A DNA stretch of 64,000 nucleotides from SIG701 sp045577175 (GTDB lineage Bacteria > Bacillota > Clostridia > Oscillospirales > CAG-272): positions 41,530-105,529 of the forward strand of contig JAZNHT010000037.1 in assembly GCA_045577175.1 (NCBI GenBank), given 5' to 3'. The notes beneath the pieces were generated by a model. It did no database searches and was not told the DNA's origin. It saw nothing but the letters and a program-made list of their open reading frames with translations. Shown here one piece after another: positions 51,382 to 60,246 of this stretch (positions are counted from its first letter, which is position 1; the number at the start of each line of letters is the position of its first letter). A program made the translations under genes and the position numbers.

Positions 51382-51975
51382 TTACACGTTTTTCTCAATA
51401 ATCTTCAAATTCGTTGGAAGAATCCCGGCTTGTTCGTAGACGATCTCGGTAATCTGTGCAATTTCGCTCGGAAGAAGTCCGTCCGTTTTAATGATTACAC
51501 TCGCGCTGTCTCCGTTGACAACTGCCACGCACTGCTCAAATCCTTTTGCAAGGATCAGCGTTTCGATGTTTGACTCATTCTCGATGTCCAAAGCGATCTG
51601 GCTGATGTCGTTCAGTGCATCCGTTTTCATCTCCTCAACGGCGGTAGAGCTTTCCGCGACAGACAGAAGAACCTCCATGGCCTCATCCCGTGCCTGCTTG
51701 CGGCTGAGCTGCATTGCCTCAAAATAATTGTACACAGCCGCACTGTCGCCGGAAGTGTCATCGCCGTTCGCGGAGGAGAGCGCATCCATATCAATGGCGA
51801 GATCCTTTCCTCCATCGGCACCGCCGTTAAAGAGAAGCACGTTCAGAAGCACTGCCACGCCGATCAACAAAACCGCGCAGATAACCACCGTGCTTTTTCT
51901 CCCGATACGGCCAAAGAGCGCGACCGTTTTATCCCTGAGCCACGCAAACTTCTCTTTCACCTTATTTTCTTTCAT
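51382..51975 (-). CDS. spoIIIAH: Stage III sporulation protein AH
   Basis: This 197-residue mother-cell protein meets forespore SpoIIQ across the intermembrane space as part of the feeding-tube channel. It has one transmembrane helix (about 29-47), a linker, and the C-terminal ring-building (YscJ-like) domain (about 105-197, with DALNDISQIALDIENESN). The start at 51975 has GGAGG 5 bases upstream; the longer open frame runs back into spoIIIAG. It is the last gene of the operon, 70 bases after spoIIIAG. Confidence 0.93.
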   Translation of the reverse strand: MKENKVKEKFAWLRDKTVALFGRIGRKSTVVICAVLLIGVAVLLNVLLFNGGADGGKDLAIDMDALSSANGDDTSGDSAAVYNYFEAMQLSRKQARDEAMEVLLSVAESSTAVEEMKTDALNDISQIALDIENESNIETLILAKGFEQCVAVVNGDSASVIIKTDGLLPSEIAQITEIVYEQAGILPTNLKIIEKNV

Positions 51976-52045
51976 AAATACCTCCATGATTCTGATTTGT
52001 TTCATGTATATGCGTTCGATTCCCCCGATATGCACACAGTAAAAT

Positions 52046-52534
52046 TTATGTTCCGGCAACCCGTATGCGCGATGACGGAATCCCAAGCGCGGCACTGAGC
52101 AGCTCCGTAATCGTTCTCTGCATTTCACTGTCACCTCCTCTCGTGCAGACTACGGCAACGCCGCGGATTTTCGGATAAATCTCCTGAATTTTCACAGGCT
52201 CTCCCCCGCCGTCCTTTTCAATGATTACGTAGTCGCGTGCGCTGCCGGACGTATTTTCTGCATATACATATTCGCTCGTTCCCTCCAGCGTCAGAAGCAC
52301 ATGCACCTCGGATACACCTTTTACCTGCCGGCAAAGATCCTCAATGCGTGCTTCCATCTCCTCCGTATAATACCGTACAGAATAGGATGTATCTTCGTCG
52401 GTCACTTCCGCACGCTCGTTGAATGTGCCACCGCCGGCGATCAGCAAAAACGCACCGATCGCTGCCAAGGCGAGAAGCACCACCGTTTTTTTCTTTTTCA
52501 TGACTTTTGACAGAAGAGATTGTCCTGTCTCCAT
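52046..52534 (-). CDS. spoIIIAG: Stage III sporulation protein AG
   Basis: This 162-residue protein has one transmembrane helix (about 15-33) and an extracytoplasmic ring-building domain (YTEEMEARIEDLCRQVKGVSEV ... VYPKI-like KIRGVAVVCTRGGD). SpoIIIAG forms a large ring in the outer forespore membrane. The start at 52534 has GGAGG 7 bases upstream. Confidence 0.92.
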   Translation of the reverse strand: METGQSLLSKVMKKKKTVVLLALAAIGAFLLIAGGGTFNERAEVTDEDTSYSVRYYTEEMEARIEDLCRQVKGVSEVHVLLTLEGTSEYVYAENTSGSARDYVIIEKDGGGEPVKIQEIYPKIRGVAVVCTRGGDSEMQRTITELLSAALGIPSSRIRVAGT

Positions 52535-52548
52535 AACACCCTCCAAAT

Positions 52549-53028
52549 CTATGAGATAACATCGCAGGGACATGCCAGCAGGTCTGAAACGTACCGTTCA
52601 ATTTCCTCGGCGTAGACGGTAAGCGGAAATTTCACATACAAAAGCAGCGATTCAAGTGTCACCTCTCCTGCTTCATTTCTGCCTGTTTTGGCTTCGGCAC
52701 GAACCGAGCCGCTCGGCACACCGTACCGATTCTCGATCAGCGCACAAACACCGCTTTCAATGTTTGCTACGCTGTACTCGATCACCATGCTTTCGGATTT
52801 GTTTTCAATCTCCTCCATCTCCCCCGTGTCCGGAAAAAGCATCGACAAAAAGGCTTTAGGTGCTGACGCGGCTGAGGGAATCCACGACTGTATCGGATCA
52901 ACAAGTGCAATGAGCAGGATAATTCCGGACAAAAAGCGTATTGGCTTTTTCATACCGCCATCACCGAAGCCCGGCACAAGAATGCCTATAATGCACGATA
53001 CAAAAACGAGCATTACATACTCAGTCAT
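52549..53028 (-). CDS. spoIIIAF: Stage III sporulation protein AF
   Basis: This 159-residue protein has two N-terminal transmembrane helices (about 2-20 and 30-48) and a C-terminal domain related to the ring-building fold (about 80-155). GGAGG lies 6 bases before the ATG, which overlaps the spoIIIAE stop (ATGA). The gene ends in TAG (52551-52549), evidence that TAG is a functional stop codon here. Confidence 0.9.
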   Translation of the reverse strand: MTEYVMLVFVSCIIGILVPGFGDGGMKKPIRFLSGIILLIALVDPIQSWIPSAASAPKAFLSMLFPDTGEMEEIENKSESMVIEYSVANIESGVCALIENRYGVPSGSVRAEAKTGRNEAGEVTLESLLLYVKFPLTVYAEEIERYVSDLLACPCDVIS

Positions 53029-54137
53029 GCGGTACCTCCGACCAGGACGAACAGCGAGACAACGAACAAAAAGAGAGCCGCCGTGAGAGAAACGACCGCA
53101 AGAATATAACCGAGCGTGCTGTTTACCTCGCCGATCAGCTTCGCTTCCGCACTGCATCCGATCATATCGGCGGCGGCACTGCACACACCGAGAACAAGAC
53201 GGTGCAGAAGAAGCTGAACCAGTAACGGTAAAACGAAAAACAGAAGCGCAAAAACACAGACACCTCCCGCTGCGGAGCGGACAATCCCAAGGCTTGCGCT
53301 GACGGTGGATACCGCGTCGGACAGCGCACCGCCGATCAGCGGAATCATGTTGCCGAGCGCAAACTTGACGGTTTTCATGGAAAACGTGTCCGCGCTCTTT
53401 GCCAACACAGTTTGCACACCGATCACAAACGAAACCGTGAGCATCAAAAACGCCATAATGACGGTAAAAATCTTGCGTACACATTTTGCAATACTGTCAA
53501 CCCGTATATCCCCGGTTACAGAGCCGACAATCCCGAGAGAATACGAAAGGCGTACAATCGGAGTCAGAAGCACGGCACCGATATTTTGAAACAGCGCAAA
53601 CAAAAGCATCAGTGCCGCGTATGTAACGGCAGCGAATGTCGCTTGTCCCGATGCGGCAAGAATCGCAGCGGACACAGGTGCCAATGCAGACGAAACTGAT
53701 GTAAGGATTTGCAAAAACTCTTCGGAACGTTTGAGCAAAGTGCCTGCACTCTCCGTAAGAGTCAGCGCAAAAACAAGCGTACTGCAAAAGGAAAACGCCG
53801 TTTTAAGCGGTGCAGATCCGTATGCATTTTGCATCTGTGAAAACACACCTGCCATCAAAATCCATCCAAACAGATGTAAAAAGAGCTCGGCTGACGATGG
53901 CCATGCATCGGTGAGCGCAGTGAGCAGGCTTTCGAGCACCTCCCGTATGCCGAATTTACTTTGAACCTCAGCATACCCGTCCTCGTCCGTAACCGTTCCG
54001 TCAAATTCTTTACGGATTTCCTCCGGCATAGCGTCCATAAGGGCAGAAAACTCATCCGTCAGCACTGCCTCTGCCGCATGTGACGGAAGCGGCGAGAAAA
54101 ACATCAGCACAATCAAAAATACAATCGCGGTTTTCAT
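53025..54137 (-). CDS. spoIIIAE: Stage III sporulation protein AE
   Basis: This 370-residue protein has a signal peptide, an extracytoplasmic stretch (about 20-85), and about seven transmembrane helices. Motifs typical of SpoIIIAE include FSQMQNAYGSAPLKTAF and FALGNMIPLIGGALSDAVST. It is an integral part of the SpoIIIA channel base. It overlaps spoIIIAD and spoIIIAF by 4 bases each. Confidence 0.94.
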   Translation of the reverse strand: MKTAIVFLIVLMFFSPLPSHAAEAVLTDEFSALMDAMPEEIRKEFDGTVTDEDGYAEVQSKFGIREVLESLLTALTDAWPSSAELFLHLFGWILMAGVFSQMQNAYGSAPLKTAFSFCSTLVFALTLTESAGTLLKRSEEFLQILTSVSSALAPVSAAILAASGQATFAAVTYAALMLLFALFQNIGAVLLTPIVRLSYSLGIVGSVTGDIRVDSIAKCVRKIFTVIMAFLMLTVSFVIGVQTVLAKSADTFSMKTVKFALGNMIPLIGGALSDAVSTVSASLGIVRSAAGGVCVFALLFFVLPLLVQLLLHRLVLGVCSAAADMIGCSAEAKLIGEVNSTLGYILAVVSLTAALFLFVVSLFVLVGGTA

Positions 54138-54517
54138 ACAAGAAGCGTCTGTGCAAAGGAAAGCAATCGGGCAGCAAGCGGCAGTGCCAGAAGAAGAATT
54201 TCCATTTTCCCGATGATTTCAACATGAGATGCCACGGTCGGCTCTCCCGCCGTGCGGCAAATGTCCGCCGTAATCTGTGCCGTGGCGGCAATACCGAGTG
54301 CCTTGAGCATCGTTTCAACCTCCGAGGTATACTTGCTGTCATTCACCATTTTCCAAACCCAATCAATCGCGGATGAGGTGTGCGACAGAGAAATCGAAAA
54401 CAGCAAAAGAACACCTGCCGCCACAAGGAGTGCCGCAATTTCTTTCTGTTGGGATCGCAGGTACAGCGTAATCAGCACAACAGCAATTGCCGCAAAGGCT
54501 CCGCCGATGAGCATCAT
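54134..54517 (-). CDS. spoIIIAD: Stage III sporulation protein AD
   Basis: This 127-residue protein has three to four transmembrane helices and the family stretch MLKALGIAATAQITADICRTAGE (about 68-90, split across two helices). It starts at ATGATG overlapping the spoIIIAC stop. It is an export-apparatus-like membrane component of the channel. Confidence 0.93.
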   Translation of the reverse strand: MMLIGGAFAAIAVVLITLYLRSQQKEIAALLVAAGVLLLFSISLSHTSSAIDWVWKMVNDSKYTSEVETMLKALGIAATAQITADICRTAGEPTVASHVEIIGKMEILLLALPLAARLLSFAQTLLV

Positions 54518-54708
54518 AATCCAAACATAGCACGGAGCGTTGTAAACAGTCCTGCGATCTTCTCCAGCACGATCAGCAAGACAAGAACAATGCCTGCAAG
54601 CGAGACAAGCATAGCCTGATCGTCTCTGCCTGCCCTACTCAAGAGATGGTACGATGCGGCGACAAGCATCCCGATCCCTGCAATTTTCAAAATGATTTCT
54701 GCTTCCAT
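54514..54708 (-). CDS. spoIIIAC: Stage III sporulation protein AC
   Basis: This 64-residue protein has two transmembrane helices (about 5-20 and 32-52), with ILKIAGIGMLVAASYHLLSRAGRDD at the front. Size and sequence match SpoIIIAC. It overlaps spoIIIAD by 4 bases. Confidence 0.93.
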   Translation of the reverse strand: MEAEIILKIAGIGMLVAASYHLLSRAGRDDQAMLVSLAGIVLVLLIVLEKIAGLFTTLRAMFGL

Positions 54709-54731
54709 TGATGCTTCCTTTGTCTGATGGT

Positions 54732-55199
54732 TTATATGAACAGAACAATGATTGATATTGCCAAAAGGAGCGGCAGAGACGTGTAGAGTTTTTTCCTTCG
54801 ACTGAAGCTCTCTTCCGCCGTTTCGTGTGCGGATTTCATCTGCTCAATGCAGTAATCGCACAGATGAAGCGCGTCCTCTTTATATCCGCAACCGATCTCG
54901 CGCGCAAATTTCAAGAGCGGCTCACCGTGCGGCGAGAGCTGCTCAGCAAGAATTGAAAGTGCCTCGTCTGCTTTCTTTTCAGCAAAGATTTTCCGTATCT
55001 GTACATCAAATCCGTCCGAAAAATCAACAAACAGGCTGTCCGTCGGCGTTTGAAACAGTTCAATCTTTCGCCTGGCATGTCGAAGGAGCGAAACGGAGGC
55101 GGACAGATTCGCAATCCGCCGCCGTTCATCGCGTCGCAAAGATACACCTGCAAACAGTGCTGAAAAAAGCAACAGGAGTGCACCGGCTATTTTAAGCAT
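54732..55199 (-). CDS. spoIIIAB: Stage III sporulation protein AB
   Basis: This 155-residue protein has an N-terminal helix (LLLLFSALFAGVSL), a cytosolic helical domain and a C-terminal hydrophobic end. Family pieces are ASVSLLRHARRKIELFQTP and CGYKEDALHLCDYCIEQM. It overlaps the end of spoIIIAA by 13 bases. It resembles type II secretion GspF-like membrane partners of the ATPase. Confidence 0.92.
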   Translation of the reverse strand: MLKIAGALLLLFSALFAGVSLRRDERRRIANLSASVSLLRHARRKIELFQTPTDSLFVDFSDGFDVQIRKIFAEKKADEALSILAEQLSPHGEPLLKFAREIGCGYKEDALHLCDYCIEQMKSAHETAEESFSRRKKLYTSLPLLLAISIIVLFI

Positions 55200-56092
55200 G
55201 ACAAACTCTCCCCTGCGGCATTGGTGATCCGATGAAGGATGCGTCCGCCGCTTCTGTACAGCCCGACCATTGTCGGAAACACACCGGAATCTATGAGCTG
55301 GCGCAGATGCTTGCGTCTGAGAATTTCCTCAAGACTTTCACCGTGCGCGGAAGCGATCACGGCAACGCCTGAGGACACGCAGTCCAGAACCGCCCGGGCA
55401 TCCGCCTCTCCTGCGATTTCATCGCAGATTACCACCTGCGGAGCCATGGTGCGCACTGCGATCTCCATCCCAACGGCGCGTGGGTATCCGCTGAAAACGT
55501 CGAGCAAACCGCCACGGATACCGGCAGAAAGCTCGTAGCGCGTATCGATCAGTGCTGTGCGAAGCGGTGTCTTTCCGGTAGAAAGACGGGCGGCAAGCTC
55601 ACGAAGTGCTGTCGTTTTTCCGACACCGGGGGCGGATCGAATGAGCATACCGCGCACGCCTGTATCCCCGAAAACGAACGGATATAAATCGTCTGCTGCG
55701 CCGACGTGTCTTTGCGGAATCCGAATCGACAACGACGAAATATCCGCCACACGCTCCACTGCTCCGCCGCGCACGACAGCACGTCCGCACACACCGACAC
55801 GTAAGCCGCTCTCCGTGAAAATGAAACCCTCGCGGATGGTATCTGCGTGCGCGTACTGCGAATTTCCGCAAAGAGCGCGCACGGTTTCGCGTATGTCATC
55901 ATCTGTACATATCGCAGTTGTCTGCACGTTCTCGCCTTGCACCGTTATGTATGCATGACCGCCTCGTGTCATGCGAATCTCGTTGCACTTGCCGCTGTAG
56001 AGTCCGCTTACCGTACAAACTGCATCCGCAATATGCGTCGGCAGTGCGGCGCAGGCGGCTTCGAACGGAGAGGCGTATACTGCTTTTCCCAT
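55187..56092 (-). CDS. spoIIIAA: Stage III sporulation protein AA (channel ATPase)
   Basis: This 301-residue secretion-type ATPase has Walker A RSAPGVGKTT (about 148-157), Walker B APQVVICDEIAGE (about 210-222) and the ASAHG motif (about 240). It powers or assembles the SpoIIIA channel in the mother cell. GGAGG lies 8 bases before the ATG. The gene ends in TAG. It heads the complete eight-gene operon spoIIIAA to spoIIIAH. Confidence 0.94.
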   Translation of the reverse strand: MGKAVYASPFEAACAALPTHIADAVCTVSGLYSGKCNEIRMTRGGHAYITVQGENVQTTAICTDDDIRETVRALCGNSQYAHADTIREGFIFTESGLRVGVCGRAVVRGGAVERVADISSLSIRIPQRHVGAADDLYPFVFGDTGVRGMLIRSAPGVGKTTALRELAARLSTGKTPLRTALIDTRYELSAGIRGGLLDVFSGYPRAVGMEIAVRTMAPQVVICDEIAGEADARAVLDCVSSGVAVIASAHGESLEEILRRKHLRQLIDSGVFPTMVGLYRSGGRILHRITNAAGESLSCLK

Positions 56093-56121
56093 TTTTTGTC
56101 CTCCGCTTTTCTTTACACCTC

Positions 56122-56150
56122 ATATGTATGCGCGGACAAGATTTTTATGC
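56122..56150 (-). promoter_or_regulatory. Candidate sigma-E promoter of spoIIIA
   Basis: On the minus strand: GCATAAA (56150-56144), 13 bases, CATACATAT (56130-56122). The -10 matches the mother-cell sigma-E consensus CATACA-T, the regulator of spoIIIA in Bacillus. The -35 is only partial. Confidence 0.6.
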
Positions 56151-56151
56151 A

Positions 56152-56187
56152 AAGAAAAACGGCATGAGCTTTTGGCTCATGCCGTTT
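56152..56187 (-). terminator. Terminator of rplU-prp-rpmA
   Basis: On the minus strand: AAACGGCATGAGC, loop CAAAA, GCTCATGCCGTTT and more T residues. It starts 13 bases after the rpmA stop. Confidence 0.92.
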
Positions 56188-56200
56188 ATACTGCTGTAAA

Positions 56201-56479
56201 TTACTCAGCGTATACGCTGACCTGACGTCTGCCGTTTGCGATGTGCTCAAACTTAACCTTACCGTTAATGAGTGCAAACAGAGTGTCGTCGGAACCGCGG
56301 CCAACATTGTTGCCGGGATGGATGTGCGTGCCTCTCTGGCGGATAATGATGTTGCCTGCGAGAACGCTCTGACCGTCTGCGGTCTTTACGCCAAGGCGTT
56401 TGGACTCGCTGTCACGGCCGTTCTTCGTGGAACCGACACCTTTCTTATGTGCAAAAAACTGTAAACTAATGCGAATCAT
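56201..56479 (-). CDS. rpmA: 50S ribosomal protein L27 (precursor form)
   Basis: This 92-residue L27 has the Firmicutes N-terminal extension MIRISLQFFAHKKG, which the cysteine protease Prp removes after LQFF so that mature L27 starts with Ala-His-Lys. The core GRDSESKRLGVKTADGQ and HPGNNVGRGSDDTLFAL are standard. GGAGGG lies 7 bases before the ATG. prp is directly upstream. Confidence 0.97.
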   Translation of the reverse strand: MIRISLQFFAHKKGVGSTKNGRDSESKRLGVKTADGQSVLAGNIIIRQRGTHIHPGNNVGRGSDDTLFALINGKVKFEHIANGRRQVSVYAE

Positions 56480-56508
56480 CGTTATACCCTCCGTTTTATT
56501 TCGTTTGT

Positions 56509-56859
56509 TCAATCGTCTTTGATTTCCACATCGAGATATTCGTAATACTCCTCAAGCAAATCGTTGAGCTGGTAGTAATATCCCGTAAACAGACCGGCAA
56601 CTGCATACTGTTTCTTTTCATCCGCACCGATTTCCGGCAGTGCATCAAGTGCCTTTACCTCAATTTCGGTACCGTCCTCGTTGATCGTATAAGAAACATC
56701 CGAGGCATATGCGACCTCAATGGTATTGAGGAGAAGCATTGTCATAGAGGAAATCGCGGCGCAGAGAATATCTTCCCCACTTTCGCCGTATCCGGTATGC
56801 CCTTGCTCGCGGAAGCCGTAAAAAACGCCGTCCCGTCGATAAAAAGTGATCTTTGTCAT
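56509..56859 (-). CDS. prp: Ribosomal-processing cysteine protease Prp (YsxB)
   Basis: This 116-residue protease cleaves the N-terminal extension of L27. Catalytic residues lie in GHTGYGESGEDILCAAIS (His at about 22, Cys at about 34). Location between rplU and rpmA and the LQFF site in the L27 precursor both support the assignment. The acidic C-terminal tail is typical. Confidence 0.94.
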   Translation of the reverse strand: MTKITFYRRDGVFYGFREQGHTGYGESGEDILCAAISSMTMLLLNTIEVAYASDVSYTINEDGTEIEVKALDALPEIGADEKKQYAVAGLFTGYYYQLNDLLEEYYEYLDVEIKDD

Positions 56860-56909
56860 GCAGTAAACCTGCCTTTACTTGCCGCTTCTCAGCGGTTCAA
56901 TCAAAGAAC

Positions 56910-57221
56910 TCAGCCCTCGATCTTTTCGATCTGGAGCTTGGTGTACGGCTGTCTGTGACCGTTCTTCTTCTTCTCGTTCTTCTTAGCCTTGTAGGTCATA
57001 ACAACAACCTTCTTAGCCTTGCCGTTCTTTACGACGTTAGCCGTAACCTTAGCGCCTGCAACCACAGGATCACCGACTTTGAAGCCGTCCGCGGTAGCCA
57101 GAGCAAGAACGCGATCGAACTCAACCTTTTCGCCTGCTTCAACTGCAAGCTTCTCAACGAAGATGATGTCTCCTTCGTTAACCTTGTACTGCTTTCCGCC
57201 CGTTTCGATAACTGCAAACAT
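56910..57221 (-). CDS. rplU: 50S ribosomal protein L21
   Basis: This 103-residue ribosomal protein starts MFAVIETGGKQYKVNEGD and ends with the basic KKNGHRQPYTKLQIEKI motif. The start at 57221 has GAGGTG 6 bases upstream. It is first in rplU-prp-rpmA, behind a structured leader and a consensus promoter. Confidence 0.97.
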   Translation of the reverse strand: MFAVIETGGKQYKVNEGDIIFVEKLAVEAGEKVEFDRVLALATADGFKVGDPVVAGAKVTANVVKNGKAKKVVVMTYKAKKNEKKKNGHRQPYTKLQIEKIEG

Positions 57222-57297
57222 GGAAAGCACCTCTCTTTCATTTATGACTCGCTAACGTCGGGCTGCGTTTCCGCATTAAGCCCGCATTATGCGGCAG
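57222..57297 (-). ncRNA. Structured L21 leader (5' untranslated regulatory RNA)
   Basis: Between the promoter and rplU the transcript can form CCGCATAATGCGG (57294-57282) and GGGCT...AGCCC (57283-57260) enclosing TGCG-GAAA-CGCA. The two stems share two C residues, so they compete slightly. Position and hairpins fit the L21 autoregulatory leader of Firmicutes; I have not aligned it to the Rfam model. Confidence 0.6.
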
Positions 57298-57302
57298 AAT
57301 AC

Positions 57303-57331
57303 ATTGTATCACAGAAAGCAAGCCGTGTCAA
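57303..57331 (-). promoter_or_regulatory. sigma-A promoter of rplU-prp-rpmA
   Basis: On the minus strand: TTGACA (57331-57326), 17 bases, TACAAT (57308-57303). Confidence 0.9.
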
Positions 57332-57377
57332 GTCTTTTTTCAACTTTTTCGGCAAGATTTCCGACTTTTGGACGATT

Positions 57378-58241
57378 TTATTTTCCGAACGCTCTAACAG
57401 CCGTTTTTGCCGCCGTAAGCGTATTGCGAAGAAGCATCGTGATTGTCATCGGACCGACGCCGCCGGGCACGGGGGTAATCGCCGAAGCCTTCGGCTCCAC
57501 GGATGCAAAATCAACATCACCGCAGAGTTTGCCGTCCGCTTTCCGATTCATGCCGACATCGATGACGACTGCGCCGTCTTTAACCATATCCCCGGTGATG
57601 AACTCTGCGCGACCGACCGCAACCACGAGAATATCGGCACGGCGCGTGACCTCCGCGAGATTCTTTGTGCGGGAGTGAGCGACAGTAACCGTTCCGTTTG
57701 CGTGGAGAAGAAGCATCGCCATCGGTTTGCCGACGATATTGCTCCGTCCGACAACGACGCACTCCTTCCCTGCCGGATCGATATTCTCATGCCGGAGAAG
57801 CTCCATCACGCCTGCCGGTGTGCACGGTAGATACTCAAAATCACCGATCATGATTTTACCGACGTTTTCCGTATGGAATGCATCGACATCCTTATGCGGC
57901 GGGATCGCGCGAAGGATCGCCTCCTCCGAGATATGCTTCGGCACCGGCAGCTGCACAAGAATGCCGTGCACGGCATCATCCTTGACAAGCGCATCGATTT
58001 GTGCAAGTAGCTCTGCCTCCGTGGTCTGCTCGGGCATTTCGATCACGCGGGAGGCAAATCCAACCTCCTCGCACGCACGCTTTTTGTTGCGGACGTAAAC
58101 CTGCGACGCGGGATCCTCACCTACGATAATTACCGTCAGTCCGGGTGCAAATCCATGCCTTTTCTTGAACGCGGCAGTTTCAGCCGCAATCTCACCGCGC
58201 ACTTCCGCGGCAATCTTCTTTCCGTCAATCAGTACTGCCAT
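57378..58241 (-). CDS. folD: Bifunctional methylenetetrahydrofolate dehydrogenase / methenyltetrahydrofolate cyclohydrolase
   Basis: This 287-residue one-carbon enzyme interconverts 5,10-methylene-THF, 5,10-methenyl-THF and 10-formyl-THF. The catalytic Lys lies in QVYVRNKKRACEEVGF (about 55), with VQLPVPKHI (about 98), the NADP-binding VVGRSNIVGKPMA (about 162-174) and the PGGVGPMTITMLL motif near the end (about 262). It overlaps lgt by 17 bases. Confidence 0.96.
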   Translation of the reverse strand: MAVLIDGKKIAAEVRGEIAAETAAFKKRHGFAPGLTVIIVGEDPASQVYVRNKKRACEEVGFASRVIEMPEQTTEAELLAQIDALVKDDAVHGILVQLPVPKHISEEAILRAIPPHKDVDAFHTENVGKIMIGDFEYLPCTPAGVMELLRHENIDPAGKECVVVGRSNIVGKPMAMLLLHANGTVTVAHSRTKNLAEVTRRADILVVAVGRAEFITGDMVKDGAVVIDVGMNRKADGKLCGDVDFASVEPKASAITPVPGGVGPMTITMLLRNTLTAAKTAVRAFGK

Positions 58242-59154
58242 CTTTAACCTCCTTGGCTTCTGCCGGTTCTGTTTCTCTTTTCTTAGCCTTGCGCATACCG
58301 ATGATCATAAGCACAATACCAACAATAAACGTGATGCCGCCCACCCACTGTGAAACACGAAGCGGACCGATATACAAACTATCCGTGCGGAGTCCCTCAA
58401 TCAGCATACGACCGAAGCCGTACCATGCCATATAAAAGAGGAACATCTGCCCGTGGAATTTTTTCTTCTTATATAAGGTAGTAATAAGAATAAACCCGAC
58501 AAGATTCCAAAGTGATTCGTACAGAAACGTCGGGTGCGCACCGAGTTCACCGGCGAGAACTGCCGCATAACCGCTTTCATCGACAAGTCCTTTATCCTTA
58601 AAATCAGCAGCAATCTTCGCAGAACACATCCGCCACGGGAGATTGGTCACGCTGCCATACGCCTCTACGTTGACAAAATTGCCGAAACGACCGATGATCT
58701 GTCCGATCAAAACGGAAGGACCGGCAATATCCGCCAAAACGGGAAAGCGGATGCATTTTTTTCTGGCGACTACGATACCTGCGAGGAATCCGCCGATAAT
58801 ACCACCGTAAATGGCGAGACCGCCGCCGGGGATATTTACAATTCCGCAAAGGGTGTCCCAAACATTCTCCCAAAACGTACCGTCTGTGACAATATACGTA
58901 TCCAATTTCATGAGCACGTAATACAGCCGTGCGCCGATCACGCCGCAGATTATCAGTGCCAGCGCAAGATCGATAATATCATCCGATTTCACGCGCTCGA
59001 TTTTCGCATGATACAGCGCATACAGCACGGCAAGAATCATACCGAATGTAATCAAAACACCGTACCAATACACGTTTAACTTCCCGATGGAAAATGCGAC
59101 GCGATCCATATAAAACGGCTCAATACCAAGCCCCGGAAAGGAAACATATGTCAT
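58225..59154 (-). CDS. lgt: Prolipoprotein diacylglyceryl transferase
   Basis: This 309-residue polytopic membrane enzyme transfers diacylglyceryl from phosphatidylglycerol to the lipobox Cys of prolipoproteins. The signature is IGRFGNFVNVEAYG (about 158-171), and YGGIIGGFLAG precedes it. About seven transmembrane helices are visible, with a charged C-terminal tail. GGAGGTG lies before the ATG. The DUF3048 protein at 49708-50934 is a likely client. Confidence 0.95.
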   Translation of the reverse strand: MTYVSFPGLGIEPFYMDRVAFSIGKLNVYWYGVLITFGMILAVLYALYHAKIERVKSDDIIDLALALIICGVIGARLYYVLMKLDTYIVTDGTFWENVWDTLCGIVNIPGGGLAIYGGIIGGFLAGIVVARKKCIRFPVLADIAGPSVLIGQIIGRFGNFVNVEAYGSVTNLPWRMCSAKIAADFKDKGLVDESGYAAVLAGELGAHPTFLYESLWNLVGFILITTLYKKKKFHGQMFLFYMAWYGFGRMLIEGLRTDSLYIGPLRVSQWVGGITFIVGIVLMIIGMRKAKKRETEPAEAKEVKDGSTD

Positions 59155-59213
59155 GGATACACCTCCAAACAGTCAGACGTCCGCCGGCGAACGCAGGCAG
59201 ACGCCGTTTGATA

Positions 59214-60218
59214 TTACAAAAGATTCACACCGTTTTCCGCGCAGAGCCTCTTCATGGATTCCGGCCAGAACGAGGACTGTACCTCGCCGATATGCGCTTT
59301 TCTGAGGAAGAACATACACATACGGGACTGACCGATACCGCCGCCGACCGTATAAGGCAGTTCTCCGTTAAGCAGAGCGCGGTGGAACGGGAGTGCGGTG
59401 CGCTCCGTGCAGTTTGCCTTTTCAAGCTGGCGCATGAGTGCCGCTTCATCGACACGGATGCCCATGGAGGAAAGCTCCAGCGCAATATCCAGAACGGGAT
59501 AGTAGACGAGAATATCGCCGTTCAGCTCCCAGTCATCGTAGTCGGGTGCGCGACCGTCGTGCGGCTTGCCGGATTTGAGCTTGTCGCCGATCTGCATGAG
59601 GAAAACGGCACCCTTATCCTTCGTAACGCGGTACTCGCGCTCCTTCGGCGTGAGATCGGGATACATATCCTCAAGCTCTTGCGATGTGATGAAGAAAATA
59701 TCCTCCGGCAAAAGCCGATCGATAAATTCGTACTCTTTCGTAATGTAAATCTCCGTATGACGGAGGACGTTGTAGATACAGCGCACGATCTTTTCCAGCG
59801 TGTCCACAGTACGATCCTCGTGTGCGATAACCTTCTCCCAGTCCCACTGATCGACGAACATGGAGTGGATCGCATCGGGATCCTCGTCGCGGCGGATCGC
59901 GTTCATATCGGTGTACAAGCCTTCCCCTTCGGAAAAGCCGTACTCCTTGAGTGCCATACGCTTCCACTTTGCAAGAGAGTGAACGATTTCAAGGTCCTCA
60001 CCGCTTTTGAGATCGAAACGGACGGGACGCTCGACACCGTTCAGCGTATCGTTCAGTCCGCTGGTCGAATCGACGAACAGCGGTGCGGAAACGCGCGTGA
60101 GGTTGAGCTCGATCGCGAGATCGTCCTCGAAAAAGTCCTTGATCTTTTTGATGGCAACCTCCGTCTGACGGAGGTTCAGTATCGATTCATATCCTTTCGG
60201 AATAGAGAAACCGGACAT
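59214..60218 (-). CDS. asnA: Aspartate-ammonia ligase
   Basis: This 334-residue enzyme makes asparagine from aspartate, ammonia and ATP and resembles class II aminoacyl-tRNA synthetases. Family pieces are VSAPLFVDSTSGLNDTLNG (about 41-59), SLAKWKRMALKEYGF and YTDMNAIRRDEDPDAIHSMFVDQWDWE (in two parts, about 110-136). The closing GGGIGQSRMCMFFLRK motif is at about 292-307. It lies 28 bases after the DUF1846 gene without a good Shine-Dalgarno. Confidence 0.95.
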   Translation of the reverse strand: MSGFSIPKGYESILNLRQTEVAIKKIKDFFEDDLAIELNLTRVSAPLFVDSTSGLNDTLNGVERPVRFDLKSGEDLEIVHSLAKWKRMALKEYGFSEGEGLYTDMNAIRRDEDPDAIHSMFVDQWDWEKVIAHEDRTVDTLEKIVRCIYNVLRHTEIYITKEYEFIDRLLPEDIFFITSQELEDMYPDLTPKEREYRVTKDKGAVFLMQIGDKLKSGKPHDGRAPDYDDWELNGDILVYYPVLDIALELSSMGIRVDEAALMRQLEKANCTERTALPFHRALLNGELPYTVGGGIGQSRMCMFFLRKAHIGEVQSSFWPESMKRLCAENGVNLL

Positions 60219-60246
60219 AGTCAGTTCGCGGACAAGCCGCGCCCCC

